Shown: positions 53,275 to 63,781, numbered from the stretch's first letter. The stretch: 64,000 nt of DNA from Leptolyngbya sp. PCC 6406 (GCF_000332095.2 NZ_KI913949.1:5232814-5296813); one strand, 5' to 3'. Notes: generated by a model not told the origin, from the letters alone. Numbers and translations are program-made.

Positions 53275-53991
53275 CTATTCCTCAGCCTGGTTCTGCAAGA
53301 CGAACAGTTCCCCAATGCCCTTCTCCGCCAGATCGAGAAGCTGATTCATCTGGACGCGGGAAAAACTGCCTTCCTCAGCGGTGCCCTGAATTTCAATGAT
53401 TTCTAGGGTTTCATTGAGCACCACATTAAAATCCACGGCAGCGGCCACGTCTTCCTCGTATTTCAAATCCAGGAGGAATTCGCCCTCCACGATACCGACG
53501 GAGATGGCGGCAACCTGGTGCCGCAGGGGCGAGGCCGTCAGGTCACCAGCAGATATTAGGGATTGGATCGCATCCCGGAGAGCGACATAGGCTCCGGTGA
53601 TGGCGGTGGTGCGGGTACCGGCATCAGCCTGAAGCACATCGGTATCCACCAGCAGGGTGCGTTCCCCCAGGGCGGCGAAATCGACAGTGGAGCGCAGGCT
53701 ACGACCAATCAGCCGCTGAATCTCTTGGGTGCGTCCAGAGAGTTTCAGCACCTCCCGTTGCTGACGCTGGGGGGTGGCTCCGGGCAACATACGGTACTCC
53801 GCTGAGAGCCAGCCGCGTCCGCTGCCCTCTAGCCAGCGGGGCACACCGGGTTGAACAGAGACGGTACACAGGACCTGGGTCTGGCCGCAGCGGGCCAGTA
53901 CCGACCCGGCGGCAAAGCGGGTAAAGTGCCGCTCAAAGGAAACGGGACGGAGTTCGTCGGCTTGCCGTTGGTCTGGTCGCTGCCATGCCAT
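53275..53991 (-). CDS. rph: ribonuclease PH
   Basis: The protein has 238 residues. Family text is clear: [32 protein letters not shown] in blocks, [44 protein letters not shown] and [18 protein letters not shown]. It trims tRNA 3' ends using phosphate. It lies downstream of pheS on the same strand (66 bp) and converges with the AAA+ gene. Confidence 0.97.
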   Translation of the reverse strand: MAWQRPDQRQADELRPVSFERHFTRFAAGSVLARCGQTQVLCTVSVQPGVPRWLEGSGRGWLSAEYRMLPGATPQRQQREVLKLSGRTQEIQRLIGRSLRSTVDFAALGERTLLVDTDVLQADAGTRTTAITGAYVALRDAIQSLISAGDLTASPLRHQVAAISVGIVEGEFLLDLKYEEDVAAAVDFNVVLNETLEIIEIQGTAEEGSFSRVQMNQLLDLAEKGIGELFVLQNQAEE

Positions 53992-54057
53992 GTGGGTTGT
54001 CTCGTGGTGCCGGGGTAAAAATTCTCACCTAGAATACCGCAGGGGATAGGGGGGAGA

Positions 54058-55065
54058 CTAAAACTGGCGTAGGAAGCGGAGATCACTGCTGTAGAGACGA
54101 CGAATGTCGTCAATTTCGTGCTGCACCATGGCGAGCCGTTCCACCCCCAACCCCGCCGCGAAACCCGTATAGACCTCGGGATCGTAGCCCATCGCCTGCA
54201 TGACATTGGGGTCGATCATGCCACAGCCCAGCACCTCTAGCCAGCGGCCCTGCCATTCCACATCCACTTCTGCCGAAGGCTCGGTGAAGGGGAAGAAACT
54301 GGGGCGGAACCGAATCGGGATCTCGCCGAAAAGCTCGTCAATGAAGGCCCGAATCGTCCCCCGCAGATCCGTGAAGGTGATGCCCTTGTCAATGGCGAAG
54401 AATTCAATCTGGTGGAACACGGCTGCGTGGGTGGCATCTACCGTATCCCGGCGATAGCACCGCCCCGAAGCCAGTACCCGCATCGGGGGATCGTGATCCT
54501 GCATGTGGTGGATCTGAATATTAGAGGTATGGGTCCGCATCAATTCCCCATTGGGCAGGTACAGGGTGTCCTGCATGTCCCGCGCCGGGTGATCGGGCAG
54601 AAAATTCAGCGCCTCAAAGTTGTAGTAGTCCGACTCCACCTCGGGACCGCTGGCGACGGTGTAGCCTAGGCCGACAAAAATATCCGTAATTTGGTCAATG
54701 ATGCTGTTGATAGGGTGGACCCGCCCCTGGGGACGGTAAACCCCAGGCAGAGTCACATCCAAGGTCTCCGCCTGGAGTTGGGCGTTGATTTGAGCCGTTT
54801 GTAGGGCATCTTTGCGCCGATCCAGTTCCGTTTGCAGGGCGGTCTTGACAGTATTGACCACACTGCCAATGCGGGGCCGATCCTCCGGTGGCAGTTTGCC
54901 CATGGCTCCGAGTACCTTAGACACCTGTCCTTTTTTGCCCAGGTAGTCTACCCGGAGCTTTTCGAGGGCATCTAGGGTGTCGGCTGCTGCGATCGCGGCG
55001 ATCGCAGCAGCTTGCAGAGTCGTCAACTCTTGTTCCAGGCTGGTGGGCACAGGGGTCATAACCAA
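54058..55065 (-). CDS. pheS: phenylalanyl-tRNA synthetase alpha subunit
   Basis: The protein has 335 residues. An N-terminal coiled coil (about 1-90) is followed by the class II core: [33 protein letters not shown] (motif 2 region), [12 protein letters not shown] and [10 protein letters not shown], ending [18 protein letters not shown] (motif 3). It attaches Phe to tRNA-Phe together with PheT, which is not in the window. Two HIP1 sites lie close together in the 5' codons. Confidence 0.98.
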   Translation of the reverse strand: MVMTPVPTSLEQELTTLQAAAIAAIAAADTLDALEKLRVDYLGKKGQVSKVLGAMGKLPPEDRPRIGSVVNTVKTALQTELDRRKDALQTAQINAQLQAETLDVTLPGVYRPQGRVHPINSIIDQITDIFVGLGYTVASGPEVESDYYNFEALNFLPDHPARDMQDTLYLPNGELMRTHTSNIQIHHMQDHDPPMRVLASGRCYRRDTVDATHAAVFHQIEFFAIDKGITFTDLRGTIRAFIDELFGEIPIRFRPSFFPFTEPSAEVDVEWQGRWLEVLGCGMIDPNVMQAMGYDPEVYTGFAAGLGVERLAMVQHEIDDIRRLYSSDLRFLRQF

Positions 55066-55235
55066 CGGATTGCTTTACCAGGGTCATCTTTTCCAGTGTA
55101 TGGGGAGACCGGCCCCTTCGGGCAGCCCTCGCCCTGCTTTAGTGGCATGGTGTGAGCAACATGAGGTCTGCCCAGGCAGGGCAGGCAGGGCAGGTAGATT
55201 CAGGCAGGTTCGGGAAGTATTCAGGCAGGCAGGTG

Positions 55236-56096
55236 ATGGAACTTTTGATTAGTAACGACGATGGCATCTTTGCACCAGGAATCCGCGTTCTGGCAGATAC
55301 CCTGGCGGCGGCGGGCCATGGTGTGACGGTGGTTTGTCCCGATCGAGAACGATCCGCTACCGGTCACGGCCTCACCCTCCACAAACCGATTCGGGCAGAG
55401 GCAGTACAGGGTTTGTTTGCACCGGGGATTCAAGCCTGGGCCTGTTCGGGGACCCCTGCCGATTGTGTGAAACTGGCCCTAGGGGCACTGTTGGATGACT
55501 TACCGGATATGGTGCTGTCGGGTATTAACCAAGGGGCCAATCTGGGCACCGACGTGCTCTACTCCGGCACCGTGTCAGCAGCAATGGAGGGGGTGATTGA
55601 GGGACTCACTGCGATCGCCTTTAGCCTCACCAGTTTCAAAGCTCGCAACTTTCAGCCCGCAGCGGCCTTTGCCCAGGCATTGCTGGAGACCCTGACCACA
55701 TCCCCGTTGCCGCTACCCATGTTGCTGAACGTCAACATCCCTGCTGTCGAGAGTGGAGCCATCAAGGGTACGGTGATTGCCCGCCAAGGCATTCGCCGCT
55801 ACGTAGATTTGTTTGAAAAACGCATCGATCCCCGAGGGAAAACCTATTATTGGCTGGCAGGGGAAGTTCTAGAGGATGTGGTAGATATACCAGAAGGTTA
55901 CGAAGCCTTAGCCCAGGAGCTCCAGCGACTACCAGATTTCGCTACCTTAAAAGGAATTCCTACGGATGTCCAAGCAATTCGCGATCACTTTGTGACCGTG
56001 ACGCCCCTTCAGTACAACCTCACGTCTTTGCTGGGGTTACATCATCTGCACCGCTGGCAAGCCCAGGGGGTAAATCTTCCAGTTTGTCCTGACTAG
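55236..56096 (+). CDS. surE: 5'/3'-nucleotidase SurE
   Basis: From ATG 55236 ([20 protein letters not shown]) the protein has 286 residues. SurE metal and active-site motifs are [28 protein letters not shown] and [25 protein letters not shown]. It dephosphorylates nucleoside monophosphates in stationary phase. The open frame upstream to 55152 is a GGCAG-rich simple repeat and not part of the gene. Confidence 0.96.
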   Translation: MELLISNDDGIFAPGIRVLADTLAAAGHGVTVVCPDRERSATGHGLTLHKPIRAEAVQGLFAPGIQAWACSGTPADCVKLALGALLDDLPDMVLSGINQGANLGTDVLYSGTVSAAMEGVIEGLTAIAFSLTSFKARNFQPAAAFAQALLETLTTSPLPLPMLLNVNIPAVESGAIKGTVIARQGIRRYVDLFEKRIDPRGKTYYWLAGEVLEDVVDIPEGYEALAQELQRLPDFATLKGIPTDVQAIRDHFVTVTPLQYNLTSLLGLHHLHRWQAQGVNLPVCPD

Positions 56097-56327
56097 GGCT
56101 TCTAGGGAGAGAAAGCTAGAGAGACTCCCAGGAGCACACCTGTTCACCGTCTTGCCCTAACAAAGAGATTTTGTGAAGATTTGCCACGACCTTTCTATAC
56201 AGATATATGCTAGGTCAAGGCTTGGGGATGAGCGATCCCAGCAAAATTTTCATATCATGAAGGGTAATACCCAAAGATGGTGGGGTCTCTTCCACAGTGA
56301 CTTGTCAATTCTCGACGCGACCTACCC

Positions 56328-57203
56328 ATGTCTGACCTACAGGACCAGTTTCTGATTCGCTTCTGGGGCGTGAGGGGCAGCATTGCTTGTCCAGGGCCAA
56401 AGACCGTTCGTTATGGCGGTAATACTTCCTGTGTGGAAATGCGGGTGGGGGGTCATTTGCTGATCTTTGATGGTGGCACCGGACTCCGGGTTTTGGGTAC
56501 CAAGCTTCTGTCGGAGATGCCCTTAGAAGCCAATATGTTCTTCACCCATTCCCATTGGGATCACATTCAGGGCTTCCCCTTCTTTGTTCCCGCCTTTGTG
56601 CCGGGCAATCGCTTCAACATCTACGGTGCGATCGCACCCAATGGCTCCACCATTGAGCAGCGCCTCAACGACCAGATGCTGCACCCCAACTTCCCGGTGC
56701 CCCTGCAAATCATGGGAGCCGACCTGAAGTTTTGCGATCTAGAGGTGGGGGAACCCGTCGAGATCGAAGACATCAAGGTGGAGAATACCCTCCTCAACCA
56801 CCCCGGAGAGGCGGTGGGCTACCGAGTCACCTGGAAGGGGTGCTCAGCAGCCTATGTGACGGACACGGAGCATTTCCCCGATCGCCCCGATGAAAATGTG
56901 CTGTGGCTGGCGCGGGATGCAGATGTGATGATCTACGATGCCACCTACACCGACGAAGAATACCACCACGAAAAAACCAGCAAGGTGGGCTGGGGCCATT
57001 CCACTTGGCAGGAAGCCGTAAAGGTGGCCAAGGCCGCTAATGTAAAACAATTGATTATCTTCCACCACGATCCCCTCCACAACGACGAATTTATGGACGA
57101 GGTGGCGAAGAATACCACCGAAGCCTTCCCAAAAAGCACGATTGCGCGAGAAGGAATGGTGATTGACCTCATGGCCGCTAACGAGCCTGCTGTTCACGCC
57201 TAA
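56328..57203 (+). CDS. MBL-fold metal-dependent hydrolase
   Basis: The protein has 291 residues. It opens with FLIRFWGVRGSIACPGP and YGGNTSCVEM. The zinc motif is THSHWDHIQGFPFF (HxHxDH, about residues 73-78), and later ligands are VTDTEH, YDATYTDEEY and HHDP. It resembles RNase Z-like/phnP-type hydrolases with a GVRGS start that are common in cyanobacteria; the substrate is unknown. A spacer of about 230 bp to surE contains nothing recognisable. Confidence 0.9.
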   Translation: MSDLQDQFLIRFWGVRGSIACPGPKTVRYGGNTSCVEMRVGGHLLIFDGGTGLRVLGTKLLSEMPLEANMFFTHSHWDHIQGFPFFVPAFVPGNRFNIYGAIAPNGSTIEQRLNDQMLHPNFPVPLQIMGADLKFCDLEVGEPVEIEDIKVENTLLNHPGEAVGYRVTWKGCSAAYVTDTEHFPDRPDENVLWLARDADVMIYDATYTDEEYHHEKTSKVGWGHSTWQEAVKVAKAANVKQLIIFHHDPLHNDEFMDEVAKNTTEAFPKSTIAREGMVIDLMAANEPAVHA

Positions 57204-57253
57204 GGGTCAGCCCTGGGATCATGGCAGCGGCGAAATATGTAAAAATATGAACC

Positions 57254-58369
57254 GTGTGGGTCACTTCTTCTCTTTCGACTATTCACGCCCCAACGGTCAT
57301 TGCCCTGGGCAACTTTGATGGGGTCCATCGGGGCCATGAGCGCGTCATGGAGCCGATTTTGTCCTCGGGTGCCGGTGATTTGGCGAAGACACCGTCTTGG
57401 GCTGAAGCCAGGGCTGACTTGACCCTGCCACCGATCTGGGGGTATAGCGATCGCACGCCGCTGCTTCTAGATTCCTGCGATGGTCAGGGGCCGGCCCATT
57501 GGAGCCATCCTCCCCAGCCTCCAATGGGCCTACCGAGATCGACCCCGACACCAACGGTCGTCACCTTTTATCCCCACCCTCAGGAATTTTTCTCCGGCAC
57601 GCCGCGCCCCTGGCTGACCCCCCTAGATGAGAAGGCGACCCTATTGCGTGCTCTGGGGGTGCAGCAGTTGGTCCTGTTGCCCTTTAACCCCGAGCTGGCC
57701 ACCCTCAGCCCGGAAGCCTTTGTCGAGAAAATCCTGATCCATTGCCTCCAAGCCCGCCACATCAGCGTGGGAGCGGATTTTCGTTTTGGTCACCGTCGCG
57801 AGGGCACTGCGGCACGATTGAAAACTCTCGCAGCCCCCCACGGCGTCACCGTCACTGTAGTGGATTTGGCCCAGGCGGGGGGCGATCGCATTAGCAGTTC
57901 CCGTATTCGCGAAGCCCTGTGGACAGGGGATTTGGCTATGGCTCGTCAACTTCTGGGGCGTCCCTATGCCATCTCGGGACGAGTGGTTCAGGGGCAGCAG
58001 TTGGGTCGTCAACTGGGCTTTCCCACAGCGAACCTGCGGGTGCCGATGGAAAAATGTCTGCCTCGCACCGGAGTCTATGGGGTTCAGGTCTATGGCATAC
58101 CAGGTTCCTCCCCCCAGTGTCCCCTAACGGGGGTGATGAACCTGGGAGTGCGGCCCACGGTGGCGGGCCAGACCCAGACCCTAGAGGTGCATGTGTTGGA
58201 TTGGGCAGGGGATTTGTATGGTCAAACTCTGACGGTGACTCTGGAGGCGTTTCTACGGCCAGAGCAACGGTTTGACTCCCTGGATCAGCTCAAGGCCCAG
58301 ATCCAGACGGACTGTCAGCGGGCTAGGGCGCTGTTACGGGTGGGCAATCGTCCGGAGGTCAGGGCATGA
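57254..58369 (+). CDS. ribF: bifunctional riboflavin kinase/FAD synthetase with an N-terminal insertion
   Basis: The protein has 371 residues with an apparent GTG start. The FAD synthetase domain has ALGNFDGVHRGHERV, TVVTFYPHPQEFF and ISSSRIREAL. The riboflavin kinase domain has RPYAISGRVVQGQQLGRQLGFPTANL (in two blocks), GVYGV and GVMNLGVRPTV. It makes FMN and FAD. Compared with the usual ~310 residues, about 55 extra residues (33-90) lie between the first two synthetase motifs. They include a DNA inverted repeat with perfect 12-bp arms (57493-57504 and 57519-57530). Confidence 0.95.
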   Translation: MWVTSSLSTIHAPTVIALGNFDGVHRGHERVMEPILSSGAGDLAKTPSWAEARADLTLPPIWGYSDRTPLLLDSCDGQGPAHWSHPPQPPMGLPRSTPTPTVVTFYPHPQEFFSGTPRPWLTPLDEKATLLRALGVQQLVLLPFNPELATLSPEAFVEKILIHCLQARHISVGADFRFGHRREGTAARLKTLAAPHGVTVTVVDLAQAGGDRISSSRIREALWTGDLAMARQLLGRPYAISGRVVQGQQLGRQLGFPTANLRVPMEKCLPRTGVYGVQVYGIPGSSPQCPLTGVMNLGVRPTVAGQTQTLEVHVLDWAGDLYGQTLTVTLEAFLRPEQRFDSLDQLKAQIQTDCQRARALLRVGNRPEVRA

Positions 58370-58396
58370 TAGCCCTATTGGTCATAGGGGATATTC

Positions 58397-59308
58397 ATGG
58401 GCGATCGCGTTGAGCAACTGGTAGCCAATCTCAGCAAAACCATCGTGGGCAAGGAGGATGCCATCCGCTTGGTCCTGGTTGCCCTCTTTTCCGGGGGCCA
58501 TGCGCTGCTGGAGGATGTGCCGGGGGTGGGCAAGACGTTGCTGGCCAAATCCCTGGCCCGATGTATTGATGGCACGTTTCAGCGGATTCAATGCACGCCG
58601 GATTTACTCCCCAGTGACATCACCGGCACCAATATTTGGAACCCCAGTTCCGGCGAGTTTCAGTTTTTGGCAGGCCCGGTGTTTGCCCATGTCTTGCTGG
58701 CGGATGAGATCAACCGCGCCACTCCCCGCACCCAGTCGGCTCTGTTGGAGGTGATGGAGGAGCAGCAGGTAACCCTAGATGGAGTTTCCCGCCCAGTGCC
58801 GAAGCCGTTTTTTGCGATCGCAACCCAAAACCCGGTGGAGTACCAAGGCACCTTTCCCCTGCCGGAGGCCCAAATGGACCGCTTTGCCCTGTCCTTTAGC
58901 CTAGGCTATCCTGGCGAGGCAGAGGAATTGCAGATGCTGCAACGGCTCTCTTCCCAGGTTCGTCCCGAGCAGCTCCAGCCCTGCATCACCCCGGCAGAAG
59001 TGGCGGCCATCCAGCAGCAGTGTGCCCAGGTGCGGATCGATGTCTCAATTCAGCAATACCTGCTGGCGCTGGTACGGGCAACCCGCACCCACCCGGACAT
59101 CACCCTGGGGGTCAGCCCCCGAGGGGCGGTGGCGTTTCACCGGGCAGTTCAGACTCTGGCCTTCCTCTGCGATCGCGACTACGTTCTCCCAGATGATGTC
59201 AAACACCTCGCCCCCCACGTCCTCGCCCATCGCCTCATTCCCGGCAGCGGCCATCAAGCCCTAGATCTCGTGGCCACGATCCTGGAAACCGTCCCCATTC
59301 CCACTTAA
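58397..59308 (+). CDS. MoxR-family AAA+ ATPase
   Basis: The protein has 303 residues. Walker A is DVPGVGKTLLAKSLA (about 37-51), Walker B LLADEINRATPRTQSALLEVMEE, and the sensor IATQNPVEYQGTFPLPEAQMDRF. The C-terminal AAA lid has RATRTHPDITLGVSPRG and VLPDDVKHLAPHVLAHR. MoxR proteins act as chaperones with VWA-domain partners; no such partner is next to it. It starts 28 bp after ribF, so the two are likely co-transcribed. Confidence 0.94.
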   Translation: MGDRVEQLVANLSKTIVGKEDAIRLVLVALFSGGHALLEDVPGVGKTLLAKSLARCIDGTFQRIQCTPDLLPSDITGTNIWNPSSGEFQFLAGPVFAHVLLADEINRATPRTQSALLEVMEEQQVTLDGVSRPVPKPFFAIATQNPVEYQGTFPLPEAQMDRFALSFSLGYPGEAEELQMLQRLSSQVRPEQLQPCITPAEVAAIQQQCAQVRIDVSIQQYLLALVRATRTHPDITLGVSPRGAVAFHRAVQTLAFLCDRDYVLPDDVKHLAPHVLAHRLIPGSGHQALDLVATILETVPIPT

Positions 59309-59338
59309 GGCACCCACACCACACTCAACAAGATCCTG

Positions 59339-59491
59339 TCAAAAAGTGGGAGGATGCCAGTTTTCCGCGACCCAGATCTTTCGAGACCCAACAACATATT
59401 CATTGTTCAGCTTAAGGGCATGAACCGTAGCTCGGGCTGTTGCAGTTAAGCCCACGATCTGGATTCCTGCATCAGCCCAGACAAAAGCATC
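59339..59491 (-). pseudogene. C-terminal remnant of an HNH endonuclease-family gene
   Basis: The frame reads DAFVWADAGIQIVGLTATAR, then ATVHALKLNNEYVVGSRKIW and AENWHPPTF before the stop. The W..DG..IVGLT.TGRAT...L.MN pattern is the usual ending of a large cyanobacterial HNH endonuclease family. The CxxC and HNH core that should precede it is missing, and another gene's 3' end overlaps instead. I take it as a deletion remnant. Confidence 0.6.
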
Positions 59492-59688
59492 AGGGCTCGA
59501 ATCGGGTGACCTCGCCAGCGTAACAAGGCACAAGCATGAGCCTTCTTCAGCATCAATTGATCGGCTGCCAGCGAAAGTTCCTCTAATTCTCGCCGCTCTT
59601 CCATAGTCAGAAGGCTCTCTTGGTTGCTTTCCAAAAGAACCATATGACGTTCCTGTTGAGTAGGTGGAATCTGGCTTTGATTGCCCAC
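59446..59688 (-). CDS. small hypothetical protein, former partner of an HNH gene
   Basis: The protein has 80 residues, helical and charged: MTMEERRELEELSLAADQLM-type sequence (about residues 29-47) followed by LKKAHACALLRWRGHPI. Small proteins with an ELxxLxxxYDxLxLRKAxAxxLLxxRG pattern often precede HNH endonuclease genes in cyanobacteria. Here the C-terminal 15 residues run into the HNH remnant in another frame, so the native end may be lost. The function is unknown. Confidence 0.55.
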   Translation of the reverse strand: MGNQSQIPPTQQERHMVLLESNQESLLTMEERRELEELSLAADQLMLKKAHACALLRWRGHPIRALMLLSGLMQESRSWA

Positions 59689-59693
59689 AGCCT

Positions 59694-61469
59694 CTAGCCC
59701 TGGGGCACATCGGGCACGGTATCGGGGTCGCCCAAGTTTTCCGCTCCAGGGTCGGCGGTAGGCTCCGCCTCAGGGGTGGGGCTCACCTCTCCGCCGACGG
59801 GGGCGAGGGGTTGGTTCATTTCCCGATGCACCGTCTCCGCAATGCGGCGGATCAGTTCAGCGGCGCGGCCATCGTTGTGGGGGCGCTGGATTAGGGTGGA
59901 CAGGATGTAGCGTTTGCCGTTGGGGGCTTCTACCAGGGCTACATCCCCCAATAGGGTGCCAATATCCCCGGTTTTGTTGAAAACCAAGGCCCCCTCAGCA
60001 ATACCAGCGGGAATCAGATCCCGACTGTAGGTACGCTGCATGATGCTGAGGAGGCGATCCCGCGATCTCGGTTGGAGTAGATCGCCCTGTTCCACCAGAG
60101 TCAATATCCGCACCAGATCCCTGGGGCTGGTGGTGTTTGTGCCCTCCAGATCTGGCAGGGGGTTGCGAAGGACGGTGCTCCTCAGACCCCAGGACTGAAA
60201 CTGCTGGTTCAGGGCCGAGGCTCCTCCCAACAGCTCGATCATGAGCTGGGTGGCGGTGTTGTCGCTGGCGATCATCATTTCCGTCGCCACGGTGTAGGCG
60301 GTGTAACGGGTGCCTAATGCATCCGTCTGCATCTCACCAGACCCACCCACAACGGAGGATTCCTGGAGAGTCACCGCCTGATCTAGGGTGAGGCGACCCG
60401 AGTCCACAGCGGCGAGAAAGGCAACCAAAATCGGAACTTTGATGGTGCTGGCAGCGGCGATGGCAGTGCCACCGTTGATATCGGCGTAGCGGCCCGAATC
60501 TAGATCCAGCAAAAAAGTAGATTGGGTTAGGCCCGGTGCCAGCCCCTCCAACTCCAGCAGCGCATTTTCCAAATGGGTAATTTTCTCCTCCAAGGGGAGG
60601 TCTGGGGAAAGGGCGGCGCGGGGAGCATTGTCTCGTTGTTGGGCAACCGCTGGAGCGGCGGTGGGATCAGCAGAATTGGAGCTGGCAGCCCGATTTTCAG
60701 GATTCAAAGTTGAGAGTAGGGTTCCCGCGATCGCGGCCATGCCCACCCCTAAAATCAGTAGGCGAATGCCATAGAGCACAGGTCGGGGGGCGCGTTGGGG
60801 GCGACGCCGGGGAGCGCGGCCCCGAGGGGCCGATCGAGAACCCTCACGGCGGGGCGGTCCTCCGGTATCAACCTGGGTGGGAGTGGACCAAGCGGACCGC
60901 TGACGCAGGGGGGTGACCTTACTGGGGGCCGCACCACTCCGACTCCGAGGGGGGCCAAAGGGCACGGTCTGCCCACCAGGGCTGGGATTAAGGGGCGTCG
61001 CAGCGTCACGGCGGGGGGTGTCATCGGACCGAGGGATCTGGGGTAAGGGCTGACCCGTCACCCAGGGAGAGGGTTGGGGAATAGGGGTCGGACGGGGCGG
61101 GGCCGCACCACTACTGGGAGTGCGATATACCGGGCCGGAAGACGCAGGAGGGGGCGACGCAGGGAGCGGCGATGGCCGAGTATCGCCCGCAGGACGCCGA
61201 CCCTGGGTTCGGGGAGCGGGCTGGGGCGGCGGAGCAGTATTGCCCTGGGGAGCCTGGGGTTGAATCCACTGTCGCCAGCGGCGGCGGGCCGAACGATGGG
61301 TCAAGGACTGGCCTCGAAGTTCAGCGGGGGTGGGGTTACCGGGAGGGCGCTGGTAGGGCATGGGCCGATCGGCCCCGCTCCCCGTCCCAGCCCCACCATT
61401 CTGAGCCGGAGGGGAATACCGACGAAAGGGGGCGTGACCATTGTTGGAGCGATCGCCATGCTCTGCCAT
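59694..61469 (-). CDS. membrane-anchored class A beta-lactamase-fold serine hydrolase
   Basis: From ATG 61469 (MAEHGDRSNN) the protein has 591 residues. About 230 residues of Pro/Arg/Ser-rich cytoplasmic sequence precede one membrane helix (LYGIRLLILGVGMAAIAGTLL). The periplasmic domain has all three active-site motifs of the fold: SxxK (AAASTIKVPIL, about 343), SDN (MIASDNTATQ) and KTG (FNKTGDIGTL). Such proteins in cyanobacteria are usually called serine hydrolases. Penicillinase activity is not implied; a cell-wall role is possible. The longer frame to 61607 overlaps the next gene and is unlikely. Confidence 0.88.
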   Translation of the reverse strand: MAEHGDRSNNGHAPFRRYSPPAQNGGAGTGSGADRPMPYQRPPGNPTPAELRGQSLTHRSARRRWRQWIQPQAPQGNTAPPPQPAPRTQGRRPAGDTRPSPLPASPPPASSGPVYRTPSSGAAPPRPTPIPQPSPWVTGQPLPQIPRSDDTPRRDAATPLNPSPGGQTVPFGPPRSRSGAAPSKVTPLRQRSAWSTPTQVDTGGPPRREGSRSAPRGRAPRRRPQRAPRPVLYGIRLLILGVGMAAIAGTLLSTLNPENRAASSNSADPTAAPAVAQQRDNAPRAALSPDLPLEEKITHLENALLELEGLAPGLTQSTFLLDLDSGRYADINGGTAIAAASTIKVPILVAFLAAVDSGRLTLDQAVTLQESSVVGGSGEMQTDALGTRYTAYTVATEMMIASDNTATQLMIELLGGASALNQQFQSWGLRSTVLRNPLPDLEGTNTTSPRDLVRILTLVEQGDLLQPRSRDRLLSIMQRTYSRDLIPAGIAEGALVFNKTGDIGTLLGDVALVEAPNGKRYILSTLIQRPHNDGRAAELIRRIAETVHREMNQPLAPVGGEVSPTPEAEPTADPGAENLGDPDTVPDVPQG

Positions 61470-61557
61470 AAATTGCCTATCCCTCCAAGACGCCCATGCC
61501 GAACAATTGATAATAAAGCTGAATGTCAAAACACGCCCGAGAAAGCGGTCAAAAAAC

Positions 61558-62424
61558 CTAGGGCGACTCGTTAGAAGACGGCTGAGGGGGCTGTAAATCA
61601 TTGGCACGCCCCAGTGCCCAGTCCATTTGCCGCAAAATCCCCCTCAGCATAGCTAATTCCTGTTCGGTGGGCGCAGCCCGGTTAAAAAAATGCCGGAACT
61701 TTTCCATGCGGCTCTCGCAGGTGTGGGGATATACATAGCCAATCTGCAACAGCACTGTGGCGAGCTGGTTATAAAAGCCCTCTAACTGATCCAGTGTTGC
61801 CACTGGTCCAGGGGTTAAGGGGGCAGGGAACTGCGATCGCAGTTCTGCACCGGACTGGGATTCCCTTGGGACTACCGCCCGCCCCAGCTCATAGCAGCAC
61901 ACCGCCACCGCCTGGGCCAGATTCAGAGAGGGATAGGCCGGATTACTAGGAATGCCCACCCAGCGCTGGGCAAAGTTCAACTCCTCATTACTGAGTCCCC
62001 GATCCTCTGGGCCAAAGATCAGGGCAGTGGAGTTCGGAGCAGCATCGAGCAGCCAAGGGAGGGCTGCCTCCGGGAGTTCCAACGAGGGGCCTTGGGCGCG
62101 ATGGCGAGCCGTCGTTGCGATCGCACGACGACACCCCTCCAGCGCCTCCGGTAGAGTGGATACCACTTGGGCAGTCTCCAACAATGCCCCAGCATGGACC
62201 GCCATTTGCCGCGCCTCATCCCCCAGGGGATCACATTGGGGGTTGACTAGCACCAGCCGCGCCAGCCCCATATTGGCCATTGCCCGTGCCACAGAGCCCA
62301 CATTCAGCGGACCTGCGGGCTCCACCAGCACAATCCGGATGGCGCTGAGCCGGTGATCTACCCCTTTATTTCCCACTTCTGATTCCGTCAAGCCCCCTGA
62401 CCCCAGTACGCGCCTCAGGTCCAA
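61558..62424 (-). CDS. TrmJ/SpoU-type RNA 2'-O-methyltransferase
   Basis: The protein has 288 residues. The trefoil-knot SPOUT motifs are visible: VEPAGPLNVGSVARAMANMGL (motif 1, about 33-53), ALIFGPEDRGLSNEEL (motif 2) and IPSNPAYPSLNLAQAVAVCCYEL (motif 3). The C-terminal helical region resembles TrmJ, which methylates position 32 of tRNA. It is 31 bp downstream of the RlpA-like gene and may share its transcript. Confidence 0.93.
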   Translation of the reverse strand: MDLRRVLGSGGLTESEVGNKGVDHRLSAIRIVLVEPAGPLNVGSVARAMANMGLARLVLVNPQCDPLGDEARQMAVHAGALLETAQVVSTLPEALEGCRRAIATTARHRAQGPSLELPEAALPWLLDAAPNSTALIFGPEDRGLSNEELNFAQRWVGIPSNPAYPSLNLAQAVAVCCYELGRAVVPRESQSGAELRSQFPAPLTPGPVATLDQLEGFYNQLATVLLQIGYVYPHTCESRMEKFRHFFNRAAPTEQELAMLRGILRQMDWALGRANDLQPPQPSSNESP

Positions 62425-62455
62425 TCTAACTGCACGGCCCGAGAGATTTCCGTCT

Positions 62456-63781
62456 CTATGGCTCCGATATAGCGGCAGCGGTCAACCATTCTACGCCCTC
62501 TGGTGTGGCCGCTGGCTCCAGCACCACCGCTTCATAGGGAATTACCCCCTGGCTTTCACTGCCCAAACATTGGGCCGCCGCCTTAGATAAATCGAGGGTG
62601 CGCTGACCAATATAGGGACCGCGATCGTTGATGCGGACCACGACGGTTTTGCCATTCAAGCGATTGCGAATTTGCAACCGGGTACCAAAGGGCAGAGTTT
62701 TGTGGGCGGCGGTTAGCTCGTACTGGTTGAACCGCTCCCCGTTGGCAGTCTTACGGCCATGGAAGCCCGGACCATACCAGGAGGCGGTGCCGTAGAGGGT
62801 TTCGCCCGTGGGCTGGAGCCCCTGCATCGCCATCTGCACCTGGGCCAGGTGCAGGGGATCAGCGTCTAGGGCAATCCGTAGGTTGTTGACCCACTGCACC
62901 GCCACCGCCGCCGCCGGCAGTTCGGGATGGCTACGCATGGTTTCGTCTACGACAAAGAGAATGTCGGTATTGACGCTGGCAGCGGCAAAGTTTTTGCCAA
63001 AGAGGGGGCGAATATCCCCTGCATTCAGTTGGCCCGACTGGATCTGCGATCGCAGCTTCCGCACAATGCGCTGGGCAGAGACCTGGCCTGTCACTTCGCC
63101 AATATATTGGTCGTAGACCCAAATTTGCAGTCGCGACGCAGCGGTCATGGCTATGGGCTGGGCCTGATAGGGCAAATGAGGAGGAGCCTCCAGGCATAGG
63201 TTGTCACTAGCGATCCCAGCCGGAAGCTCAGTTCCGGCACCTTCCCCAGCACTGGCATCTACAATCCGCACTGCACCCACCGCATCCCACTGTTTCCAGT
63301 CCGCACCGCCTAGGGTTGCAGATTCCGGATTGGCAATGGAGGCATCCAGAGGTTCCAAGGTGGCTGGAACACCAGGAATTGCTGGGGCCTCAACCATCGT
63401 CAGGGAAATCGCCGGATCCAGCGCCCCGAGACCAGCAGTGAGCACAGGGCTCAGGGTCTCCTGGGGGAACGTCTTATCGGGTTTCAGCGCGGGGAAGGGA
63501 ACGAGCGCCCATTCAGTCTGATGAGCTACCAGGGCAACACTGTCTGGGACGAGCCAGCTTGTGGTAGAGGCGTAGCTGCTGAACTGCGCCTTAGAAGACA
63601 GCCAAGAGTTGCCCCAACCGTAAGCCTTGGCCAAGGGCATAAACCACGTGGATACCTCTGCACCCTCCTCCACCGCCCTCGATTCTGTCTGGGCTGGAGA
63701 GTCTTGCCGATCTACCCCAGGGGTAGGTGGTGTTGCTTGGTTGAGAAGCGAAGCCGCCCAAACCAGTCCCAAAAGTTCCAT
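62456..63781 (-). CDS. RlpA-family septal-ring lytic transglycosylase-like protein
   Basis: The protein has 441 residues. A short hydrophobic N-terminus ([13 protein letters not shown]) may be a signal peptide. A long Ala/Pro-rich region without clear domains follows (to about 310). The double-psi beta-barrel RlpA domain (about 335-425) has [33 protein letters not shown] and [22 protein letters not shown]. RlpA proteins cut or bind naked glycan strands at the septum. No SPOR domain is visible. Confidence 0.9.
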   Translation of the reverse strand: MELLGLVWAASLLNQATPPTPGVDRQDSPAQTESRAVEEGAEVSTWFMPLAKAYGWGNSWLSSKAQFSSYASTTSWLVPDSVALVAHQTEWALVPFPALKPDKTFPQETLSPVLTAGLGALDPAISLTMVEAPAIPGVPATLEPLDASIANPESATLGGADWKQWDAVGAVRIVDASAGEGAGTELPAGIASDNLCLEAPPHLPYQAQPIAMTAASRLQIWVYDQYIGEVTGQVSAQRIVRKLRSQIQSGQLNAGDIRPLFGKNFAAASVNTDILFVVDETMRSHPELPAAAVAVQWVNNLRIALDADPLHLAQVQMAMQGLQPTGETLYGTASWYGPGFHGRKTANGERFNQYELTAAHKTLPFGTRLQIRNRLNGKTVVVRINDRGPYIGQRTLDLSKAAAQCLGSESQGVIPYEAVVLEPAATPEGVEWLTAAAISEP

